Source: Mayfieldus profundus
Lineage (GTDB): Bacteria > Actinomycetota > Thermoleophilia > Solirubrobacterales > 70-9
NCBI GenBank assembly: GCA_038040325.1
Contig: JBBPIM010000007.1
Location: 1 to 64,000 of the forward strand
DNA length: 64,000 nt
Direction of reading: 5' to 3'
Below are positions 59,425-64,000 of this stretch, piece after piece; positions within the stretch are counted from its first letter, which is position 1, and every line of letters begins with the position of its first letter. Position numbers and translations under genes: made by a program. The notes beneath the pieces are model-generated. The model ran no database searches, had not been told where the DNA came from, and was given only the letters and a program-made list of their open reading frames with translations.

Positions 59425-60099
59425 ATGGCCGGCGAGGAGGAGATCGCCGGACTGCCCGCGGAGGGGGAGGCCGCCCCCGAGCGGGGCTGGGTCGCACCGG
59501 CGGTCGCCGGCGAGCTGCCGGGGCTGGGGCTTGCCTGGACCACGGTGGAGGCGAAGTCGGGGCGCAGCCCTCGCCAGGTCAAGGAACGCCTGCGCGAGCT
59601 CTCCAACCGTTTCCACGGCGGCCACGCGATCCAGATGCGCCAGCGGCCGATCCCCTGGGCCTACCGGGTGTTCTTCCGCCAGATCGGCCTCGACCCGGAC
59701 CGCACCCGCACCCCGATCGAGGAGCTGGCGCTGCAGCGGATGAAGGAGGGCCACTTCAAGAGCCAGAGCCAGCTCGACGACGCGCTTACGATCGGGATCG
59801 TCGAGACGGGCGTGGCGCTGCGCGCCTTCGACGCCGAGCGGGTCGAGGGACGGCTGGGGATCCGCGCTTCGGCGCCGGGAGAGTCGCTGGAGGGCAGGCC
59901 CGGCGAGCTGCCCTCGGGGACCCTCGTGATCGCCGATGAGCGGCGCCCGCTGGCGCTGCTGTTCGGGGCCACCGCGGAGGGGCGCGGAGTTCACCCGCGA
60001 ACGGGCCGCATCATGCTGGTCGCGATGCAGGTCAAGGGCGTGCCTGACATCTCCGTCGAGGAGGCCCTCTGGCTGGCCAACGCCTGCCTGACCATCTAG
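59425..60099 (+). CDS. B3/B4 domain protein (phenylalanyl-tRNA synthetase beta-like editing-domain homologue)
   Basis: 224 residues. SRFHGGHAIQMRQRPIPWAYRVFFRQIGLDPDRTRTPIEELALQRM and SQLDDALTIGIVETGVALRAFDAERVEGRLGIR are the B3/B4 tRNA-editing-fold signature also found in stand-alone proteins. These are thought to hydrolyse mischarged aminoacyl-tRNA or a related ester; function in this subgroup is not established. It follows the thioredoxin-fold gene on the same strand by 30 bp. Confidence 0.85.
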   Translation: MAGEEEIAGLPAEGEAAPERGWVAPAVAGELPGLGLAWTTVEAKSGRSPRQVKERLRELSNRFHGGHAIQMRQRPIPWAYRVFFRQIGLDPDRTRTPIEELALQRMKEGHFKSQSQLDDALTIGIVETGVALRAFDAERVEGRLGIRASAPGESLEGRPGELPSGTLVIADERRPLALLFGATAEGRGVHPRTGRIMLVAMQVKGVPDISVEEALWLANACLTI

Positions 60100-60109
60100 A
60101 ATCTCCTCA

Positions 60110-60730
60110 ATGCCGGATCTGCTCGAGCATCACGATGTGGTCGACAGCGGCAGGCTCGAAGCCCTGCTGCACGGCGACGAGCGCCCCGCACGCGTCGAGC
60201 TGCGGCGCCAGGTCGCGCGGTTGGAGTTGGAGCTCGGCGAGCTGTTCGCCTCGGCCTTCCCGCGAGGCGGGATCGAGTACAGCGTCGCTCCGGCGGGCGG
60301 CCCGCGCATGTTGGGCGTCGGCGAGCTGGAGGAAGTGCGCGACGCATTGGCGGGGCGGATCGCGGACGTTCGCGGCATCCTTGCCGACCGCGGCTATGTG
60401 GAGGAGCGTAATCGCGAGTTCCTCGAGCGGGTGATCGCCGAGCCCGAGAAGTACCACTGGGTGCGCATCTCCAACGAGGACATCGGCGAGCCGGGCTGCC
60501 GCCACTGGCACGCCCGCCCGCGGCTCGGGCTCATCGGGATGCTGATGGGCTGGTGGCGCATCAAGCTCTCCTCCGGTTGTCCGTTAGCGCAGGGGCGCGC
60601 CGCGTCCCGCACCAACTCTCCGCAGGCATTTGAGCTCCAAGTCGCGCAAGCGGCGCAAGCGCCATGGCTCCAGGCCGCCCCAGCAGCAGCACGCCGCGCA
60701 GTCTCAGGCCGAGGCCCGCAAGCCCGCTGA
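60110..60730 (+). CDS. Conserved hypothetical protein with possible C-terminal frame problem
   Basis: 206 residues as an open frame. The region to about residue 158 looks conserved-protein-like (LEVRRQVARLELELGELFASAFPRGG-type helix, GPRMLGVGELEEVRDAL, WVRISNEDIGEPGCRHWHARPRLGLIGMLMGWWRIKLSSGCPLA). The remaining 45 residues (AQGRAASRTNSPQAFELQVAQ) are low-quality and overlap the next gene by 101 bp. The native protein may end near LSSGCPL, or a frameshift may have removed a stop at about 60590. Family not named by me. Confidence 0.6.
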   Translation: MPDLLEHHDVVDSGRLEALLHGDERPARVELRRQVARLELELGELFASAFPRGGIEYSVAPAGGPRMLGVGELEEVRDALAGRIADVRGILADRGYVEERNREFLERVIAEPEKYHWVRISNEDIGEPGCRHWHARPRLGLIGMLMGWWRIKLSSGCPLAQGRAASRTNSPQAFELQVAQAAQAPWLQAAPAAARRAVSGRGPQAR

Positions 60731-61157
60731 GCCCGCGCGCCGGCGCAGGGCGCCCGATCAGCCGCCTCCGGCTCCGTGGGGCACGTTCCCGCTCTCCGAG
60801 CTGACGATCTTCGTCGGGCTGGTGATGCTGATCGCGGGGTTCGTCGTCTCAGGCAACCAGGGCGTGGTGATGATCGCGGTCGGGGTGGCGCTCGGCTCTC
60901 TGGGCGGACTCGAGGTGTCCGTGCGCGAGCACTTCGCCGGCTACCGCTCGCACACGATCGTGCTCGCCCTCGCCGCGGGGGTTTTCACAGCCGCGGCGAT
61001 CACCGTGGTGACCACCCTCGCCTTCGACTCGGTGCTGCTGGCGATTCCGGTGGCTGCAGGCGCTGTGGCCTTTGGCGCCGCATTCCTGATCCTGCGCGGC
61101 GCCTTTCGCCGCGCCTCCGACGGGCTCTCCTTCAAGGTCGGCGGGCTGCGGGGCTAG
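60630..61157 (+). CDS. Small polytopic membrane protein with basic N-terminus
   Basis: 175 residues from TTG 60630. The basic N-terminal tail (SSKSRKRRKRHGSRPP, ARRRRAP) is followed by three to four helices (LTIFVGLVMLIAGFVVSG, VVMIAVGVALGSLGGLEV, TIVLALAAGVFTAAAITVVTTLAF, LLAIPVAAGAVAFGAAFLILRG). No Shine-Dalgarno is visible and the start overlaps the upstream frame, so the start is uncertain. No family recognised. Confidence 0.6.
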   Translation: MSSKSRKRRKRHGSRPPQQQHAAQSQAEARKPAEPARRRRAPDQPPPAPWGTFPLSELTIFVGLVMLIAGFVVSGNQGVVMIAVGVALGSLGGLEVSVREHFAGYRSHTIVLALAAGVFTAAAITVVTTLAFDSVLLAIPVAAGAVAFGAAFLILRGAFRRASDGLSFKVGGLRG

Positions 61158-61192
61158 CGGCCCCGCAGCTGCGGGCGACCGCCCGCTCGGAC

Positions 61193-61570
61193 CTAGACCA
61201 GTGCCGGCTCGTGCTCGAGCCGGCGGCCTTCCGCCTTCGCCTCCAGCTCGTTTGCGAGCAGCAGCCGCTGGCGGTCGGTCAGGGTGCCCAGCCGCTTGTT
61301 CTCCGAGAGGGCGAGGGTGAGGAGGAACTTGCGGGCCCGGGTGCGCCCCCACCGGCGCTGGCTGGTCAGCAGCTCTGCCAGGGTCATGTTCTTCAGCTCC
61401 CATGGACATTCGCGAACGATGCCGGCAGCAGTCGCATCACCTCGGCCGATCTCGCGCTTCAGGGCTGCGCGGGCAAGGCGAACCCGGTTTGCGTGTGCCA
61501 GGGCCTGCATGTGTTGGGGTGCCTGTCCCGGAATAGAGGTCTGAGCAGGGGCGATGGTTGCAGCGTCCAC
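61193..61570 (-). CDS. mihF: Integration host factor, actinobacterial type (mIHF-like)
   Basis: 125 residues from GTG 61570, chosen because GGGAGGAG lies five to six bases upstream; the longer frame to 61714 is rejected. RVRLARAALKREIGRGDATAAGIVRECPWELKNMTLAELLTSQRRWGRTRARKFLLTLALSENKRLGTLTDRQRLLLANELEA matches the mIHF helix-two-turn-helix DNA-binding core. It is a nucleoid protein needed for site-specific recombination and chromosome compaction in characterised actinobacteria. Terminal tail (GRRLEHEPALV) is extra. Confidence 0.88.
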   Translation of the reverse strand: MDAATIAPAQTSIPGQAPQHMQALAHANRVRLARAALKREIGRGDATAAGIVRECPWELKNMTLAELLTSQRRWGRTRARKFLLTLALSENKRLGTLTDRQRLLLANELEAKAEGRRLEHEPALV

Positions 61571-61894
61571 GAAGACTCCTCCCTTCAAGGGGATCGGGTG
61601 CCGTATCTCTCTCTCGCGCCGCCCCGTCCGTTCCGGTCGGGGGCCCCTGGGGGTGACTGGTTTCGGTGTCTCCTCCGTCCGCTCCTGCCCCGGTGCGTGC
61701 GGCGTGCGGGGCAACCTACGGGGTTGCCGGGGCGAGCGTCAACCCGGATCGACGAAGCTCGCCCCGAGACGTTCGCTAAGAGCATGCTTTTCCTGCCGCC
61801 CCGGGTCTTGTCCAGATCCGGACAAGCCGAAACTACCCACCCTGGGGTATGCCGATCGGCCTTTTCGGACCGGATCGGGTCAATCAGAAACGGG
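61571..61894. other. 324-bp non-coding gap upstream of mIHF with a 20-bp near-palindrome
   Basis: The gap separates the alpha-oxoamine synthase stop from the mIHF start. At 61807-61826 CTTGTCCAGATCCGGACAAG has inverted arms CTTGTCC/GGACAAG around a near-symmetric GATC centre. The rest holds no gene or RNA that I recognise. Confidence 0.6.
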
Positions 61895-63154
61895 TCAGGT
61901 CGACCGCGGCAGCTCGGGGAAGTCGGCGATGACCCGCTCGAAGATTCCCAGCGCGCGGTCCAGCTGCTCGCGCTCGTGGGTCGCCATCAGGCTGGTGCGC
62001 AGCAGCGCCCCGCCGGGCGGGACGGCCGGGTGGATCGCCACGTTGGTGTACACGCCGGCGTCGAACAGCGCCTTCCAGAGCAGCACCGCCTGCCAGTCCT
62101 CGCCGACGATCACCGGCACCACAGGCGTGGTTGCCTCGCTGCCGTCGGGCAGCGTCCCGGGCTCGACCACCCGCAGTCCGAGGTCGCGAAAGCCCCGCCG
62201 CAGGTAGGCCGCGTTGGAAAGCAGCTTCTCGAACAGCTCCGGGCCCTCGGAGCGGATCACGCGCAGCGCGCCCAGCGCCGCCCCGACTGCGGCCGGTACC
62301 GCCGAGGCGGAGAAGATGAACGCGCGCGAGGCGATCCGCAGGTACTCGATCACGTCGGCGGGGCCGGCGATGAAGCCGCCGCACGAGGCGAGGCTCTTGG
62401 AGAAGGTGCCCATTCGCAGGTCCACCTCGTCCTCGAGGCCGAACAGCTCGCAGGCGCCGGCGCCGCGCGCGCCCAGCACCCCGACCCCGTGCGCCTCGTC
62501 GACCATCAGCCGGGCGCCGTAGCGGCGGCACAGCTCGGCGATCGGAGGCAGGTCGCAGAGGTCTCCCTCCATCGAGTAGACCCCGTCGACCACGACCAGC
62601 ACGCCGCCGCCGTCGCCGGCCGCGCGCTCCAGCATCTTCTCCAGCTTGTCCATCCGGTTGTGGCGGAAGGGGCGCAGCTTGGCGCCCGAGAGCCGGCAGC
62701 CGTCGAGGATCGACGCGTGGTCGCCCGAGTCGCAGATCACGGTGTCGCCGGGCTCGAGGATGGTCCCGATGCAGCCCACGTTCGATTGGTAGCCGGTGGT
62801 GAACACGATCGCGTCATCGGTCCCCATCCACTCCGCCAGCTCGCGCTCCAGCTCGAGGTGCAGCGGCGTGGTGCCGTTGAGCAGCCGCGAACCCGTAACC
62901 CCGGTGCCGTAGGCCTCCAGGGCCTCGCGGGCGGCCTGCTTGACCCGCTCGTCGCCGGTCAGCCCCAGGTAGTTGTTGGAGCCGAGCATGATCGTCTCGC
63001 GCCCCTCCATCTCGACCACAGGGCCCGCCTGCGAGGTGAGCAGGCGGAAGTAGGGGAGCAGGTCGCCTTCCCTGGCCGCCTCGAGCTGCTCCAGCCGGTC
63101 GTGGCTACGAGCCTTCTCGAACACGTCGACCGCGGCACGAGTCGTTTCCGCCAT
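61895..63154 (-). CDS. Alpha-oxoamine synthase (serine palmitoyltransferase / KBL / BioF family)
   Basis: 419 residues from ATG 63154 (ATG 63178 gives 8 extra residues). PLP enzyme: MLGSNNYLGLTGDERVKQAAREALEAYGTGVTGSRLLNGT, FTTGYQSNVGCIG, VDGVYSMEGDLCDL, VDEAHGVGVLG and the lysine motif MGTFSKSLASCGGF. It condenses an acyl-CoA with an amino acid. Neither threonine dehydrogenase nor biotin genes are beside it, whereas a divergent YghO/bacterial-ceramide-synthase-like gene is, so serine palmitoyltransferase is my preferred role. Sequence alone cannot separate this from KBL. Confidence 0.85.
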   Translation of the reverse strand: MAETTRAAVDVFEKARSHDRLEQLEAAREGDLLPYFRLLTSQAGPVVEMEGRETIMLGSNNYLGLTGDERVKQAAREALEAYGTGVTGSRLLNGTTPLHLELERELAEWMGTDDAIVFTTGYQSNVGCIGTILEPGDTVICDSGDHASILDGCRLSGAKLRPFRHNRMDKLEKMLERAAGDGGGVLVVVDGVYSMEGDLCDLPPIAELCRRYGARLMVDEAHGVGVLGARGAGACELFGLEDEVDLRMGTFSKSLASCGGFIAGPADVIEYLRIASRAFIFSASAVPAAVGAALGALRVIRSEGPELFEKLLSNAAYLRRGFRDLGLRVVEPGTLPDGSEATTPVVPVIVGEDWQAVLLWKALFDAGVYTNVAIHPAVPPGGALLRTSLMATHEREQLDRALGIFERVIADFPELPRST

Positions 63155-63197
63155 GGTCAAAGAGTAAGGAACGGCCAATGCTTTGACCTTTGTCGAG

Positions 63198-63238
63198 GTC
63201 GTCCGACGAATGCCTTGCCGGGGTCATCCCGACGAATG
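63198..63238. repeat. Direct repeat pair in the divergent promoter region
   Basis: GTCGTCCGACGAATG (63198-63212) and GTCATCCCGACGAATG (63223-63238) are near-identical copies with start-to-start distance of 25 bp, in the gap between the oxoamine synthase and the acyltransferase genes. Possible tandem binding sites for a regulator of both. Confidence 0.45.
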
Positions 63239-63312
63239 AAGAGCTGCCAATGTTCTTCGTGTTCAGGGAGCGGCCAGTTCTCCGTGCTCCTTTCCGGTTA
63301 GTTTCTTCCCCC

Positions 63313-64000
63313 GTGCCCAAGGTCGAGATCCGACCCGTGCGCAACCGGCGCGAGCTGAAGCGGTTCGTGAAGCTCCCGTTCCGGCTGCGCCGCGACGACC
63401 CCCGGTGGGTGGCGCCGCTGATCTTCGAGCGCATGCAGTTTCTCGACCGCTCCAAGAACCCCTATTTCGAGCACGCCGAGGCCGAGTACTTCCTTGCCTG
63501 GCGCGACGGCGAGCCGGTGGGGCGAATCACGGCCCAGGTCGACCAGCGTTGGGACCAGTACCAGGGAGGCAGCGACGGGATGTTCGGCTTCATCGAGTTC
63601 GAGAACGACCCCGAGGTTGCGTCGGCGCTACTGGACGCCGCCGCCGAATGGGTCGCGGGCAAGGGCAAGGGCCGGATCCTCGGCCCGATGAACTTCACGA
63701 CCAACGACGAGGTCGGCGTCTTGATCGACGGCTATGACCTGCGGCCGATGATCCTGCAGCCATGGAACCCGCCCTACTACAACGAGCTGATCGAGGGCTC
63801 CGGGCTCAGCAAGGCAATGGACCTGCTGATGTGGTTCCTGGCTCTGGGTGAGCTGAAGGAGGGGATGAAGTTCCATCCGGCGATCCACGAGGCCGCTGAC
63901 CGGCTCTTCTCCGAGCACGGGATCACGATCCGCCACATGCGCAAGCGCGACCTCCGCAACGAGGTGAAGCGCTTCATGGAGGTCTACAACGACGCCTGGG
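63313..64000 (+). CDS. YghO / bacterial ceramide synthase (bCerS)-like acyltransferase, N-terminal part
   Basis: Starts at GTG 63313 and runs off the right edge; 229 residues visible. VEIRPVRNRRELKRFVKLPFRLRRDDPRWVAPL, FFEHAEAEYFLAWRDGEPVGRITAQVD-type strand, FGFIEFENDPEVASALLDAAAEW, ILGPMNFTTNDEVGVLIDGYD and NPPYYNELIEGSG match the GNAT-fold YghO family, to which bacterial ceramide synthase belongs. It would N-acylate a sphingoid base. The divergent neighbour is an alpha-oxoamine synthase, the expected first enzyme. The visible Pro-rich core is well conserved. Confidence 0.8.
   Translation, partial: MPKVEIRPVRNRRELKRFVKLPFRLRRDDPRWVAPLIFERMQFLDRSKNPYFEHAEAEYFLAWRDGEPVGRITAQVDQRWDQYQGGSDGMFGFIEFENDPEVASALLDAAAEWVAGKGKGRILGPMNFTTNDEVGVLIDGYDLRPMILQPWNPPYYNELIEGSGLSKAMDLLMWFLALGELKEGMKFHPAIHEAADRLFSEHGITIRHMRKRDLRNEVKRFMEVYNDAW

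Noticed and set aside
61571..61714. Longer N-terminus for mIHF
   Set aside because: GTG 61570 has a strong Shine-Dalgarno; the upstream residues are Arg/Pro-rich and unlike the family.

Overview
This 64-kb window is GC-rich, densely coding chromosomal DNA from an actinobacterium. An actinobacterial-type integration host factor, a HemQ-type coproheme decarboxylase, an FprA-type ferredoxin reductase, a MurT, MlaE/MlaF-type ABC genes, a Holin-X/DUF3618 pair and many long GC-rich polytopic membrane proteins fit the class Thermoleophilia (Solirubrobacterales-like). That placement is inference from gene content; no rRNA gene is present. I saw no tRNA, rRNA, CRISPR array, prophage or intact insertion sequence.

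Layout. 1-4.5 kb: the 3' end of an acyl-CoA carboxylase beta subunit, a small array-bounded cassette with a four-helix-bundle gene, then an operon of beta-keto acid cleavage enzyme, acyl-CoA racemase/CoA-transferase and MerR regulator. 4.5-16.5 kb: cell-surface genes, namely two GT-C-like membrane proteins, two collagen-like secreted proteins, an NAD-dependent epimerase, a frameshifted penicillin-acylase-family gene and a secreted zinc protease. 16.6-20.2 kb: nitrilase, TetR, alpha/beta hydrolase and three small membrane proteins. 20.3-25.5 kb: GT-C-like protein, AI-2E-family transporter, an inverted-repeat (MITE-like) element, DegV and an epimerase. 25.5-26.5 kb: iron-sulfur trafficking genes (ErpA-like, CGFS glutaredoxin, BolA). 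26.5-35.7 kb: more envelope proteins, FprA, MpaB-like oxygenase, HemQ and a glycosyltransferase fused to a flippase-like membrane domain. 36-40.8 kb: metE, a P450 and an alpha/beta hydrolase. 40.9-47.5 kb: a five-gene minus-strand run (aldehyde dehydrogenase, enoyl-CoA hydratase, FAD oxidoreductase, MurT, MurD/MurE-hybrid ligase). 47.5-51.9 kb: three tandem secreted PQQ-type sugar dehydrogenase paralogs and a lipoprotein. 52.1-54.8 kb: an MlaE-MlaE-MlaF lipid ABC transporter without an adjacent Mce/MlaD protein. 54.9-61.2 kb: a PAS-GAF protein, an MMPL transporter, a thioredoxin-fold protein and small genes. 61.2-64 kb: integration host factor, then an alpha-oxoamine synthase divergent from a YghO/bCerS-like acyltransferase (cut by the window end), a candidate ceramide-forming pair.

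The most unusual signal is a family of short tandem heptanucleotide arrays (consensus CGAGGAA / CGAGCAA, or the complement CTCGCTA), at eight places in the window. They sit exactly at gene junctions, supply stop codons or Shine-Dalgarno-like sequence, encode protein ends, lie in frame inside a transporter, and bracket a four-helix-bundle (S23/IVP-family) gene. The other leading candidates are the MurT + MurD/E-hybrid pair, the 218-bp inverted-repeat element and the putative ceramide module.
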